Source: Xylaria sp. FL1777 (Eukaryota; Ascomycota; Sordariomycetes; Xylariales; Xylariaceae). From it: DNA of 64,000 nt. The DNA lies in contig MU400600.1 in the NCBI GenBank assembly GCA_022578965.1, forward strand, positions 62,001 to 126,000, given 5' to 3'. Every line of letters starts with the position of its first letter. Position 1 is the first letter of the stretch. Of the stretch, positions 32,619 to 43,701 are shown one piece after another. The notes under the pieces were generated by a model that saw only the letters and a program-made list of their open reading frames with translations, was not told the DNA's origin and did no database searches. Position numbers and translations under genes: made by a program.

Positions 32619-35600
32619 ATGATGGTGACGCGGCGGCGGGCGAGTCCCCGTCGCGGCAAGGTCATCACGAGTTCACAGCGGCACTTACAGCCGTTCTTCT
32701 CCGTTCAACTCACGATCCTACTACTAAACCTCACGCGCCCGGTATTCGGCACGCCAGTTTCGTACTTCCCCTTCAACTCACAACTTCCGCCCGTGGCACG
32801 AGTCTCAGAACCATTCTCATTCGCTTTCTCCCCCCTGACATTCTCGTCTCACGAGGAGATGAGCTACGTGTTGGCAGACGGTTCACCCTCATGGCTCTCA
32901 CTCGACAGTGCGTCGCGAACACTCTCGGGCATTCCGGACGAAGCAACGATACCATCGGGCGAGACGCTGGTCGGCGTCATAATCACGCTCATAGCAAGCG
33001 ACAACACGGGCTCGACGGCCGCGAATGCCACGCTCGTCGTGTCGCACAATCCGGAACCCACTGTGAGAATCCCCCTTTTGGACCAAATCAAGAAATTCGG
33101 TCCGTACTCTGCACCTGCGTCTATATTGCTTCGCCCGTCAAGCGAGTTCAAGTTTGAATTTGATCCGCATACTTTTGGCGCCGGCATCGCAGGAAAGGAG
33201 AATAGCCAGGTCACTGCCGACGGCAGGAAAAGTAGGGTCCAAGATATAAAAAGAAAAACAGATGGAGCGATGAGTGGAACAGAGCTACCACAACTGAGTT
33301 ACTACGCAGTGTCAGGCAACAATGCGCCCCTCCCATCCTGGATTGCATTTGACGCGGAAAATCTCGCTTTCTCGGGCAAAACACCACTCTCTGAGGTCTT
33401 TGCACAACCTCCTCAGAGATTTGACTTCCAGCTGGTAGCTTCGGATGTTGTTGGGTTTTCATCGGTCTCTATCGAATTCTCAATCATGGTGGGTAACCAC
33501 GAGCTTACCAGCGAGGAGCCGATCATTAGGCTCAACGCCATGAGGGGTACGCCGCTCGAGTATACAGACTTGTCTAAAGTCTTGAAGCTAGACGATAAAC
33601 CTATTAACCCAGAAGATGTTTCTTCTATAAAAGCGGATGGGTTGCCAGGGTGGCTCTCTTTTGACGAGGAATCGTGGAAGATCAGCGGGACGCCGGATCT
33701 GGGAGCACAGCCGATCGACGTCACGATTGCAGTTGTGGATAAATTTTCAGATGCTTTGAACGTCACTTTGGCAATAGAATTCGACAAGAAAATATTCGTG
33801 TCCGATCTCCCTGGTCTTAACGTGTCAGTTGGGGACGATTTCTCGATTGATCTTAAGAAGTTCCTCTTCGCTCCCAAGGATACGCAATTAGTGGCGAAAA
33901 CAGAGCCTGATGACTCCTGGATTCGATTCGACGATTCGTCCAAGATACTCTCTGGAACAGTACCTAAGCCTTTCAACACCAAATTTGCTACTGAAATTCG
34001 AATCAGCTTCAATGCGACCCAAAAGGGTACGGAAGAGAAAGAGACGAAGGATATGAATATTCATGTGAACAAGCCAATTGGCACGGCCGAGCTTCCTCCC
34101 GCGAGAGGTCCTAGCAAGGGAGATGACTCACGTAGGGACCTATACTGGCTCCTCATAATTCCGGTCATGCTCATTGCGGTTATTATCATCCTATCGATCT
34201 TCATGGTGCGGAAACGACGGCACCAGCCGAGAAAGCTCGACTTCTCCGAGGTATCGGGGCCTGTCCCAGGCACTTTTGTGGCAAACGGGTACATGGATCC
34301 CTCGTTAGATGAGATACGGAGGATGGTAGATACAGGGCCGCAGGCGCCATATATACGACCTTATGTGCCACCAGCTCCTTCAAATCCTCAAACCCTACAG
34401 GCAACAGGGAGCCCGAGAATTGAAGTAGACCATGTTATTCCACAAGCCACAGCTAGGTATTCAGGGGCGAATAAGTCTACATACCAAGGTAATCACAGCA
34501 GAGATTCCGGGTTAGGTGGTCAACGCTCTCGGCCATCTCCTACCGGCACGGATGAAGTTAGTTTACTATCCAACAAAAGTCGTGAGCGAGAAATGCACGA
34601 TGTCCAAAGCCTCTTTATAAAGAAACGAAGGCCGGGAGGAAATGTACATGAGAAGAAGATTGGCCTTCAGGTTCCAGAGGTTGCCGAACCGTTCAGTATA
34701 CAGCCAACTCCCGATCTTGCTTACACAGCGACGGGAAGGTACGATTACGTTTCCGATGAAGAGACACCACCTGCTACTGGTTCTGCGGAGCGGCAAAGAT
34801 CAGGTCACCAACAGAACACAAGCTTCAGCCTTCATGGAGCGCATAACAGGCTCTCCAAAGCCTGGAAACGCTTGAGTGTCTCTAAATCAGGGGACACAAA
34901 ACGGCATAGCCAACATAGTGCATCGACAGATGTTACAACTTGTACAAGTATCCTCACCTCTGGGATCACTGAAGAAGCGACTACAGCGAGCGCAAATGTC
35001 GTAGCAAGACCGACAATAATCCACATACCTGGTAGGCCTGGGGAGGCGCGACAACTAAGTAGAAGAACGGGTGGTTCAACAACATTCTTTGCTGGCGGGT
35101 CCGTCACAAAGTCTCAACGGAACTTTGGACTGGACAGGGACACGATGTCGGTGTCGGCATATTCTCCTAAGAAAGATATGGGACCTCCCGCTGCGTCCAA
35201 AGAGCAAGAGGTAGCTCTGGACGGTGATACGACGTGGGATCACCTAGCAAGTACTCCTCTAGGTATCGCCTATAGAGAAATGGTTCCAACAAAATGGACC
35301 AGAGATGAGAACTGGAATACCGGCGTCACAACTGAAGAATTGATGTCTCCGGATCGGTGGCCTAAACCAGGTGTAACCCCAGTCACGGTAGGCACAACCG
35401 ATGTATTCCGGGGTCAAAGCGAGCCACCTCAGCTTCCGTATTTCAAGCTACCCGCCAAGGTTGAGCCACCAGTAACACCCATGGGTAAAGGAAAGAAAAG
35501 ATTTAGCCCAATGCGCAGGCTGAGTCGGATCCGCGGCTCCATATCGACGCTTTCGCAAACGCCATTTACACATACACGCAGCAAAGGACGATCTTCGCGC

Positions 35601-35963
35601 GAGGAGCGCTTACGTATAAGCCGCATCCGAGAGCAAAAAGCGCTTGATGAATTTCGAGCCATGATGTCACATACACCCTCACCTCACAATGAACGGGGTC
35701 CACCAAGGGTTAGACCATTACCAGACACACCATCAAGGACAAGTAGACCGCCACCGACTGATCACTTGGGTGAACCAAGAGGCCTTAGGAGCACAGCCTC
35801 GAAGCGGAGCGTGAAGACATTGCGTAGTAACAAGAGTGTGCGGAGTACGCGGGCAGATGACGATGACGATGACGATGCCTGGGAGGACATACCGCCTCCC
35901 GAGTCGGTAATATTTGGATGGGAAGGGGAGGGAAGTGATGGAAGTTTTCCCGTTTATATCTGA
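32619..35963 (+). CDS. AXL2: Axl2-like transmembrane polarity protein
   Basis: Single exon, 1114 residues from the first ATG of the frame (32619); the frame is open slightly upstream but without an ATG. An unusually long basic start precedes a hydrophobic signal (about residues 28-46, VQLTILLLNLTRPVFGTP). The extracellular part holds cadherin-like/dystroglycan-type repeats with the recurring pattern xLPSWLSFDxxxxxxSGxP (for example PSWLSLDSASRTLSGIPDEA and PGWLSFDEESWKISGTPDLG). A single TM helix lies at about 509-531 (WLLIIPVMLIAVIIILSIFM), followed by KRRH. The long Ser-rich cytoplasmic tail ends in an acidic run and WEDIPPPESVIFGWEGE. In yeast Axl2 marks the axial budding site and recruits septins; filamentous-fungal homologues affect septation and conidiation. 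An insertion of about 40 residues (about 190-230) separates two strands of one repeat and has no strong intron signals. Confidence 0.85.
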   Translation: MMVTRRRASPRRGKVITSSQRHLQPFFSVQLTILLLNLTRPVFGTPVSYFPFNSQLPPVARVSEPFSFAFSPLTFSSHEEMSYVLADGSPSWLSLDSASRTLSGIPDEATIPSGETLVGVIITLIASDNTGSTAANATLVVSHNPEPTVRIPLLDQIKKFGPYSAPASILLRPSSEFKFEFDPHTFGAGIAGKENSQVTADGRKSRVQDIKRKTDGAMSGTELPQLSYYAVSGNNAPLPSWIAFDAENLAFSGKTPLSEVFAQPPQRFDFQLVASDVVGFSSVSIEFSIMVGNHELTSEEPIIRLNAMRGTPLEYTDLSKVLKLDDKPINPEDVSSIKADGLPGWLSFDEESWKISGTPDLGAQPIDVTIAVVDKFSDALNVTLAIEFDKKIFVSDLPGLNVSVGDDFSIDLKKFLFAPKDTQLVAKTEPDDSWIRFDDSSKILSGTVPKPFNTKFATEIRISFNATQKGTEEKETKDMNIHVNKPIGTAELPPARGPSKGDDSRRDLYWLLIIPVMLIAVIIILSIFMVRKRRHQPRKLDFSEVSGPVPGTFVANGYMDPSLDEIRRMVDTGPQAPYIRPYVPPAPSNPQTLQATGSPRIEVDHVIPQATARYSGANKSTYQGNHSRDSGLGGQRSRPSPTGTDEVSLLSNKSREREMHDVQSLFIKKRRPGGNVHEKKIGLQVPEVAEPFSIQPTPDLAYTATGRYDYVSDEETPPATGSAERQRSGHQQNTSFSLHGAHNRLSKAWKRLSVSKSGDTKRHSQHSASTDVTTCTSILTSGITEEATTASANVVARPTIIHIPGRPGEARQLSRRTGGSTTFFAGGSVTKSQRNFGLDRDTMSVSAYSPKKDMGPPAASKEQEVALDGDTTWDHLASTPLGIAYREMVPTKWTRDENWNTGVTTEELMSPDRWPKPGVTPVTVGTTDVFRGQSEPPQLPYFKLPAKVEPPVTPMGKGKKRFSPMRRLSRIRGSISTLSQTPFTHTRSKGRSSREERLRISRIREQKALDEFRAMMSHTPSPHNERGPPRVRPLPDTPSRTSRPPPTDHLGEPRGLRSTASKRSVKTLRSNKSVRSTRADDDDDDDAWEDIPPPESVIFGWEGEGSDGSFPVYI

Positions 35964-36292
35964 GATGCACGATCATGAACTGTGAGACCGGTCTGTTTGT
36001 AATACCGGATCTTATTAACCTGGCTAGCAAGCTCAAGTTTGAATGCGAGCCTCTCCAGAAGCACTTGCAACGTGGTTGACTGTGACTACCAAATCATTTC
36101 ATGCATTTTGACTGTGAATGTTGGTAAACAATTAGAAAGAACAAGAAATGGGATTAAGAAGCAAATCAACATAAAGTAAAACAGTGTTCGGTGAAATTCA
36201 GTTGCATGATAGAAACACAGTATGAGTTGTCTCACTCAGCGTGTTATTATGTGGTAATTTCTTCAGGGCAGCTTTTCAGGTGGGAGAATCGT

Positions 36293-36336
36293 GATCCTGG
36301 ACAGATCCTGGGCAGATCCTTGATAGATCCTGGGGG
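36293..36336 (+). repeat. 11-bp tandem repeat, four copies
   Basis: Four consecutive units of the form GATCCTGGACA differ at one to four positions each. The repeat lies in non-coding DNA downstream of AXL2. Confidence 0.75.
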
Positions 36337-37139
36337 CCGTGGTGGTGGTGGTGCAGGTCACGGGATGGTAGAAAGCCGCAGCAACCCCAGACATAGAGCA
36401 TGGGTAGGTAGGAATCGTTGGATGGCATCGGCATGACCGGCTCGGTCCAGCCACAGTTCCAGGCCACAGAGTGGTTCGGACCGTTCGCACCGCACTCTTG
36501 TTGAGCGTTCACCGCTTCAGGTCTGTGGTCTGTCGACGCCTTTCAAGCGGCTAACTCAGCATCATGCAGCGGGATGGACCGTCTGGCTCGCGCTGCTGGC
36601 AGACTGGGATACCTATTGATCGAGGGGTCTCCGTGCAGTAGACTCCCGAACTCGTCCGTGGCATACTAGCCCAGCCACTGACGGTGCTTGGCGACGACAG
36701 ATAATGTGTGCAGCAAACCAATGCAGGGCTAACGGCAAACTTCTCTTGCAGGGATCGCCTGGCTGTTTACAGTATTCTGCGGCGGGCCAAGGGCCAAAAG
36801 CCACTCCTAGACGATGTCGAATGCCTTAAAGTGGGATCTGAGGTGAGGGTGAACTTCTGGTTTGCAACGTATATGTACATGGTTGAGTTAAGGGGGGCAA
36901 ACAATGTTAATCTTAAAGTGGTGATATTATTTAGCCTTGAAGAGGATGAACGTTTGAGTGCGGTTGAGTGCGGTTCTATTGTATGGATGGAGGTAACCAC
37001 ATAGTCTAGGGAGTTAACATTGAAGGTACGCGTACATCAGCAGAATCAGCTTACCTAATGTTCTTTGGTACACTATACACGTGATATTAACATGATATGT
37101 CCTTCTGACTTTTCGACAATGAATATCACAGGAGTACTA

Positions 37140-37900
37140 TCAAGAAGCAGCGTAGGTAGGTTTAGGTAACTGATGATGGACTGTTTAGATATTCATATGC
37201 CTACCTAGTATTTCTACCAGGTATAAGCTTTCCCTTTAAAGCCGTGTTTCTAGAGGATTTCGATGTACACATGTGACGACCCAAAATGTAGGTAGTCCCA
37301 AAACTCATGACTGGGTCTCATACGCAGTACTTAGTTTCCTCTGTATTAGCGGGCCTGATAAGGGAGTTTACGTAGTGTACATACCCTAAAGTTGCGCCGT
37401 GGTGGTATCTAGGCATCCTGGTACCGAGTAGGTACCTACTTGACTAAATTTTCTCTGGCCACATGCATCCCTTCGTGTTGAGAGGATCCCTAATACTACC
37501 ACAACATTGGTGTAGATGCCAACCTACTTGCTACATACCCTAAGTAAGGAGGTATGTAAGATGGAGGTAGCCTCTGTTGCTACAGTACTTAATGTAATTT
37601 GCTTCCTCTGACTTTCTTGTGTTTGACTCCATTTCTAGCAAGAAATTCAGTATGAAATTACCTACATACAACTACGATGTACATAGCCTCCACAGGTAGG
37701 TACACTACCTATATCAGTCATCTGTACTTAGGTAGGTATGCACTAGCACGCTATCTACTTAGTGTATACAAGCGCTACAGCACCGGAGGAGGGGACTAGC
37801 AGTCTCTGGAAGATAACTAAGCCTATCTCATTCTAGTCTTATGGTAGCCCCTCCAATTCTTTCTGCTGCCTTAAGTAGGTACTACTAGGTCATCGGCTCA
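37140..37900. repeat. TAGGTA/TACCTA word cluster
   Basis: The words GTAGGTA, TACCTAC and the palindrome TACCTAGGTA-like combinations recur on both strands through this non-coding stretch, often with GTAC. They are absent from the coding regions inspected. Confidence 0.55.
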
Positions 37901-38137
37901 GGTACCTGCCCAGGTCCTAGGCCACCAAAGGTACCTCTGGCCTCCCTAGTTGCTCTTTTTTTGGCGTTCAAGTCATTTGGCATTTGCATTTGCCCACATC
38001 TTTTTTCCCTGTCCCTTCGCAACCCCGCCTTCGTCTCCCTCACCAAGGTCCTCGACTGGCTGCAGCCCACCCGCCGCTGGCCATATCAACCATTTGTGAA
38101 TGATCACCCTGCCTGCTGTTCGTGACTGACGACCAAT

Positions 38138-38159
38138 CTGTCTGTCTGTCTGTCTGTCT
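38138..38159 (+). repeat. TGTC tetranucleotide microsatellite
   Basis: About five perfect CTGT units in the leader region of the phosphatase gene. Confidence 0.85.
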
Positions 38160-38648
38160 TGTCCTGCTCTGTCTTGCCGACCTGTACCTAAAACCTACCA
38201 CTACCTCCCTGTTATTGCCTTGTTTTTCTCCTCCAATAAACACCCCGAGAAACGGTTGCTGTTGTTTTTTGTTGGGTTCTATTTCCTTCTAGTAGTGACC
38301 GTCTAAACCCCGGTCCTGGTCCTGCTAGTCTCGTGCAGTGGTCGCTCGACTGTCTGATTCGACTCTCCGGCGCGATACAAACCATCTCTCTGCCTTCCTT
38401 TCTACCACCAACTTTGCTCTCCATCTCTCTCGCGCGCAATTACCCAGCGCCCCAGAAAAACGTACATAGTATTTGCCTGGGTATTTCCCATCGGATCCTA
38501 CTGAGCCACGCGAGTTGTCTAGTGGCATTCCCACCACCGACGACGACGACCCAACGACAACCAATTCCCCCTCCTTCAGCTGTCAGCGCCCATCTCGACT
38601 TCCGACACCCTTGACTCCCATATTCGATTTCAGCAGTCTTCTATCGCC

Positions 38649-40521
38649 ATGGGTCAAACCCTCTCAGAGCCCGTCGTTGAAAAGGTATAGACCTAACCTT
38701 TTGAACCCTGCTGTATCAATTGCGGCGCTTCCATGTCTTGTTACCGATCTTGGCCTCTGAGCGCGTGCCTGATGACCTCATCATATTCCTCCTACCTCAT
38801 CCCGCCCTGCTACCTTTCTACTTGCCGGATCGCCGCTGTCTACTCAAGCCGTCACTAATTTGCTTCTCATACAACTAGACTTCGGATAAGGGCGAGGATG
38901 ACAGGCTATTATACGGCGTCTCGGCCATGCAAGGGTGGCGTATCAGCATGGAGGACGCACATTGCACCGTTCTCGATCTCCTAACTCCCCAAGGCGACGA
39001 GAAGAATATACATTCGTCGCGATTATCATTCTTTGGCGTCTTCGATGGCCATGGCGGAGACAAGGTTGCTCAGTTCGCTGGGAAGCGTATACCTGATATT
39101 CTTGTCAAGCAGGATACCTTCAAGCAGGGTAATTACGAGCAGTCGCTTAAAGATTGCTTTCTTGCTACTGACCGGGCAATATTGAGTGGTATGTACTTCA
39201 GCAATACCAGTGCCATACTATGCCAGTAACCCTACTAACGCCCGTCCAGATCCAGCGTACGAGGATGAAGTGTCTGGGTGCACTGCTTGCTGTGGATTAA
39301 TTAGTGCTGACAAGATCTTCATTGTTCGTAATATCCCCCCCCAGACTTTGAAGAGTACCCCCTCGTACAAATTGCTAACTAAGTATTCTCAGGCGAATGC
39401 CGGAGACTCAAGAAGTGTTTTGGGAGTTAAAGGCCGGGCCAAGCCACTGTCTTTTGATCATAAGCCTCAGAATGAAGGTTGGTCTTTCTCGTTATGGCTG
39501 TACGATACTGTGCTTACGTGAATAATTTTATCACCACAGGCGAAAAGGCCCGGATCACTGCTGCTGGCGGTTTTGTCGACTTCGGTCGAGTCAACGGCAA
39601 CCTTGCTCTCTCGCGTGCCATTGGGGACTTCGAGTTCAAAAAGGGCGCTGAGCTTGCACCAGAGCAGCAGATAGTAACCGCCTATCCTGACGTCGTTATG
39701 CATGAGCTCAGTGACGATGATGAGTTCTTAGTTATTGCATGTGACGGTGCGTTGGCCACCTACCCCTTGTGCAATGTCGTAGTTAGACTAACGCCTATTA
39801 GGTATTTGGGATTGCCAGTCGTCACAAGCTGTCGTGGAGTTTGTGCGTAGAGGCATCGCCGCAAAACAAGATCTAGATAAGATTTGCGAGAATATGATGG
39901 ATAACTGCCTGGCCTCTAACTCAGAGACGGGCGGAGTGGGATGCGACAACATGACTATGGTCGTCGTGGGCTTCCTAAGAGGCAAGACGAAGGAGGAGTG
40001 GTATGAAGAGGTTGCCAGCCGAGTAGCTAAAGGCGACGGCCCCTGCGCCCCTCCCGAATACGGTATGCCATCTTAGAGCCCGGGTCTCCTGGAACGAACT
40101 GACTTGCGGTGCCTCAGCGGAATTCCGGGGACCTGGTGTTCATCACAATTATGATGACAGCGACAGCGGCTATGATATCGATGTGGAAAACAAATCTAGG
40201 AATTTCGGCCTGGGTGGGTATAAGGGCCGCATCATATTCCTTGGAGATGGTACCGAGGTTCTCACAGACTCGGACGATGCCGAAATGTTCGATAACTCGG
40301 AAGAGGATAAAGACCTAGCAAGCCAGGTGTCTAAGAAAAGCACGGATGATAACGAACCTCCGCCTAGAGCCCCCTCACCACCCCCTCGCGGAGTAAAGAA
40401 ACAACAGGAGGCACCCAATGTAGAAAACGACGAATCGACAAAAAAGCAGACTACGGGTAACGAGGATGCCAAGGGCGTCTCCGAAGATACGAAGCCCGAG
40501 ATTTCGTCTGGGTCAGAATGA
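38649..40521 (+). CDS. PTC2: PP2C-type protein phosphatase Ptc2/Ptc3
   Basis: Seven exons: join(38649..38684, 38879..39188, 39250..39323, 39393..39477, 39540..39746, 39802..40062, 40118..40521), 458 residues. The start MGQTLSEPV has the N-terminal Met-Gly expected for myristoylation in this family. PP2C motifs are [24 protein letters not shown] (metal-binding Asp), [59 protein letters not shown] and [13 protein letters not shown]. The catalytic core ends near residue 315; an acidic Pro/Glu/Asp-rich tail follows. Intron 3 uses the weak donor GTTCGT; the alternative GTAATA four bases downstream would break the frame. Yeast Ptc2/Ptc3 are Mg/Mn-dependent Ser/Thr phosphatases that switch off the Hog1 stress kinase and the DNA-damage checkpoint. 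The paralogue (2 or 3) cannot be told from sequence alone. Confidence 0.92.
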
Positions 40522-41382
40522 TCCGGCGGTTGAAACGAGTTCCTCGAGGTGGGGTGGAAACTAGATTTGTTACAGCATGTCGTCAGCGCTTTGGGAGAGT
40601 TCAAAAACGCACGCGGTCCTGAATGTTTAGACGTGGCAACGATAGTGCCGACGAAGGAGTGTTTTCTTGCTTGGGCCATACGGAAATGTCAGTGGAGGGG
40701 TATATGTGCCGAGCATGGCCAGGCGAAAGCGAGGATCTCCTTGGGTGACGATAAGCAGGACCTTGAGCATACAATATCGGGCTGGGCCATCGCATCTTCG
40801 CGCGAGGATACCCTGTTGTTTGATAGGGGCCTTTCCTTAGAGAGAGCGGCCTATATAACTCGAGTCGAGCTCGCATAACCGTGATCTTGGGTCTTCACTG
40901 TCAGTTTTGAAAGAAAGATAGCTCGAGCTTTTTTCTACAGTTTTTTCTTAGTCTGCCAGTGTCTATTTGCATCAGCTGGAATAAATGCATGCCGGCCTAA
41001 CTAATGTGAAAGTGTCAGTCTGCATAACGATAACGTGTGGACATTATAGTTCTGCCAGCTGCTATTACCTACCATGATAAACAGACGTAGAGATATAGTA
41101 GACTTGTCCATGCTTTCTAATCCTCCCATGATGTATGGCAACGGTGTGTTACCGAGCCCAGCAGAAAGCTGCGCACAGCGTGTCAGCTGGCGACGGCTAC
41201 GTATCGGGTGGTAACGAGCAGAAAGGCTCTAGACTCCAGAACCAAACTATCCACATTAGGTTAGATGGCCTATCTATCTAATCTAGATAGTCAATTGTCG
41301 AGGCGCCCGGCGCAAATCAAGAGCACCTGTCCGACACAGCACTGCACACACACAATCCAGGGGCCTGACGAACTTCCAGCTC
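40522..41382. other. Spacer between PTC2/3 and PPR-like gene
   Basis: 860 bp. A 109-codon frame at 40549-40878 lies directly behind the phosphatase stop, probably in its 3' UTR, and has no recognisable motif. The rest is promoter for the next gene. Confidence 0.5.
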
Positions 41383-43701
41383 ATGTCCCTGGGAGTCAAA
41401 TCACTATGGAGAGCTCAATCTCGCATTGGACTTGTCCAAGGGCTCTCCTTGGTTCCCAGGGAGTTTCGGAATGTGCCAACCGGCAGTACACCACAAGCCC
41501 GATGCCGGTTCTCCTCCACCGCCGAGTTCCTCTTCCCGAAAGGAGAGCTCGAGACTTCGGCCGTTCGGGAGGATGAACCTCGCAGATATCCGGCGCGGAA
41601 GACCCCGCTGCGTGTAGCCTGGGGTAATACGACTTCGATATCCTCACTGACATACCCACCGGCAGCGCGTGGGCGACGCTTCTTAAGACGTATGGTAAAG
41701 AAGCAGGTGCTGAGTTCGCGCGCTACTCCCATGATCAAGCCGGCCATCCCGTACCCAAGCCCACGCCTCTCACGCCGAAGTCTACGGAAGCACGTGCACA
41801 GCATGAGAAGACAAGCTTTCCACGAATACACCCGCAGCGCGCTCAACAAAATCCCCAATGACTGGCGCTCGACATTGGACTTCATGCTTCGGCACACTCC
41901 CAAGTTTGGCGATGTATTGGATTTCAAAATAGGCATTGGGAAAGCAGCTGCGGCCGAAGCACGTGCCACCCTTTCTGGACTGGACACAAATCTTTGGCAA
42001 ATACAGCAAAGGCATCATTGCAAGATTCGCATAGAAACGGGTTATAACGAGGACGAACCTCTTGTTCTCAGCCTCTCAGGAACCACTGTCTCTGTTCGAG
42101 AATCACTGTTGGAGCTTGTTAGGACCCTTGGCAGGGTGTCAGCTGTCAGAGTTCTCGACGCAGCTTTGCAAGTCTCATCACCCGAATTTTGGAGGGGCAG
42201 CGTCCAGGGCCAATCCCCAATTCAACTGCTCGGTGACGATGAAGTTGCTGCTGAGGATGAGACACTCACCGTGTATGGCCAGAACAACGACTTTGTCCAT
42301 ATGGCCAGACGTCCAAAACATCGCTTGTACAAATTAACTAGGCGGGCCGATGAAATTACTCGGCCAACTGTTTGGACTAAATCTTCCTTTGAACAATATG
42401 TAGCACAGCTAGTTTTCGCCCGGGTGCCAACCCATCTACACCGGTCCCTCTACCCGGTCGGGTTGGATCACCAAGAGACCGTAGTCTCTCTCCTGACCTC
42501 GCTTTTCAGCTCGGAAGACTTGCGAGCTTCCACCTCCGTCGCCGCGTTGAAGATGGCGCTCCAGTTCATACATTCGCGAGGATCGGGATTTCGACCTGCC
42601 GCTCGAACTATTTTTTATCAGGCTGAACTACAACGTCTACCCCTAGACGCCGAGGTCTTCCGGTCTTTCCTGATCAGTGCAGTGAGAGACGGTGACCTGC
42701 AAGGGTTTAACAGTACTCTGAGAGCAATGCATAAGAAAGGGCACTACATGCGAGCCGAAACCTGGACTGGATTCTTAACAATGATTCAAAATCCTCGAAT
42801 TAAATCTTATATCATGAGAAGAATGAGATCACGTGGCTTACATCGTGTACCCTCTATTCTGGCGGAAATAGGTCGGCAAAAGGTGATGCTGGATTTGCAA
42901 CGTCATTTAGATTCGAAGATGAACATTCCGCGTTTACTACACTCGCAAGACAGTCTCTATGGCCCAGCATGGTTGAATACCCTCACACTTAACCGGATGA
43001 TAGAGGGGCTTGGCTCGCGCGAAGACCTTGAGGCTTGCCACGAACTATTAGACTTGGTCGATCGCGGCCGACGGGTACGGGCTGACCATTATACTCTCAA
43101 TACTATGATAACGCACACCAGGTCTATTCCGCAGAAGATTGCGCTTCTGTCGCGATGGCAAGGGTTAGGCCCAGATGACGTTACATATCGCCAGTTATTT
43201 CAAGCGGCCTGGCGGCAACGACTTCCCAACATGCTCAGAGTGATCTGGCGATACGGCGTCTTTGCTAACCTGACTGGTTCACAAATGCGCCATACGCTTA
43301 CGATACTGATGCGTCCCGAGTTGGTTGTCAGTAAGAACCGGACTTTGCTTAAGGAATGGGAAGATGTCATCTTGGGCCGCGCCGAACTCGCCGCCGGTAG
43401 AGCTGAATCCTCAGTCCCTAATCTCGCTAAACCTTTTGGTGCGGTGCAGTTGATGAGCATGTACAGGAAAGATGCGGGCATCCGGCGGCCACTTGTTCCA
43501 CTAGGGACCAAACTTCAGGAGGCTTATGATATGGATATGAGGATTCACAAGCTTATCAAGGAGGGAGTCGAAATGTCCTCCGCGATGAGAGAGAGTCTCA
43601 CAATAGATATACCCTTGGGCGTCGAACAGACGGGAAAGCATAGTGCCTCTAATGAGGCACTCTCAAGCGATTTAGATAGTGGTGCGCAAATCAGCATATA
43701 G
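41383..43701 (+). CDS. Mitochondrial PPR-like protein
   Basis: Single exon, 772 residues from ATG 41383. The N-terminus is rich in Arg and Ser, almost lacks acidic residues and contains RCRFSSTAEF, as expected of a mitochondrial presequence. The second half is all-helical with pentatricopeptide-like units, for example RVRADHYTLNTMITHTRSIP and GLGPDDVTYRQLFQAAWRQR, preceded by PLDAEVFRSFLISAVRDGDL. PPR proteins of fungi bind organellar transcripts and act in mitochondrial mRNA stability, processing or translation. I cannot assign it to a named yeast factor. The last 70 residues are hydrophilic and probably disordered. Confidence 0.72.
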   Translation: MSLGVKSLWRAQSRIGLVQGLSLVPREFRNVPTGSTPQARCRFSSTAEFLFPKGELETSAVREDEPRRYPARKTPLRVAWGNTTSISSLTYPPAARGRRFLRRMVKKQVLSSRATPMIKPAIPYPSPRLSRRSLRKHVHSMRRQAFHEYTRSALNKIPNDWRSTLDFMLRHTPKFGDVLDFKIGIGKAAAAEARATLSGLDTNLWQIQQRHHCKIRIETGYNEDEPLVLSLSGTTVSVRESLLELVRTLGRVSAVRVLDAALQVSSPEFWRGSVQGQSPIQLLGDDEVAAEDETLTVYGQNNDFVHMARRPKHRLYKLTRRADEITRPTVWTKSSFEQYVAQLVFARVPTHLHRSLYPVGLDHQETVVSLLTSLFSSEDLRASTSVAALKMALQFIHSRGSGFRPAARTIFYQAELQRLPLDAEVFRSFLISAVRDGDLQGFNSTLRAMHKKGHYMRAETWTGFLTMIQNPRIKSYIMRRMRSRGLHRVPSILAEIGRQKVMLDLQRHLDSKMNIPRLLHSQDSLYGPAWLNTLTLNRMIEGLGSREDLEACHELLDLVDRGRRVRADHYTLNTMITHTRSIPQKIALLSRWQGLGPDDVTYRQLFQAAWRQRLPNMLRVIWRYGVFANLTGSQMRHTLTILMRPELVVSKNRTLLKEWEDVILGRAELAAGRAESSVPNLAKPFGAVQLMSMYRKDAGIRRPLVPLGTKLQEAYDMDMRIHKLIKEGVEMSSAMRESLTIDIPLGVEQTGKHSASNEALSSDLDSGAQISI

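Larger units (their letters stand above)
35964..38648. other. Spacer between AXL2 and PTC2/3
   Basis: 2.7 kb. It contains an 11-bp tandem repeat at 36293-36336, a dense field of TAGGTA/TACCTA words (about 37140-37900), a TGTC microsatellite near 38138-38159 and, from about 38170, a C/T-rich leader before the phosphatase start codon. No supported gene. Confidence 0.55.

Noticed and set aside
40549..40878. 109-codon frame behind PTC2/3
   Set aside because: No motif and no own promoter space; most likely 3' UTR.
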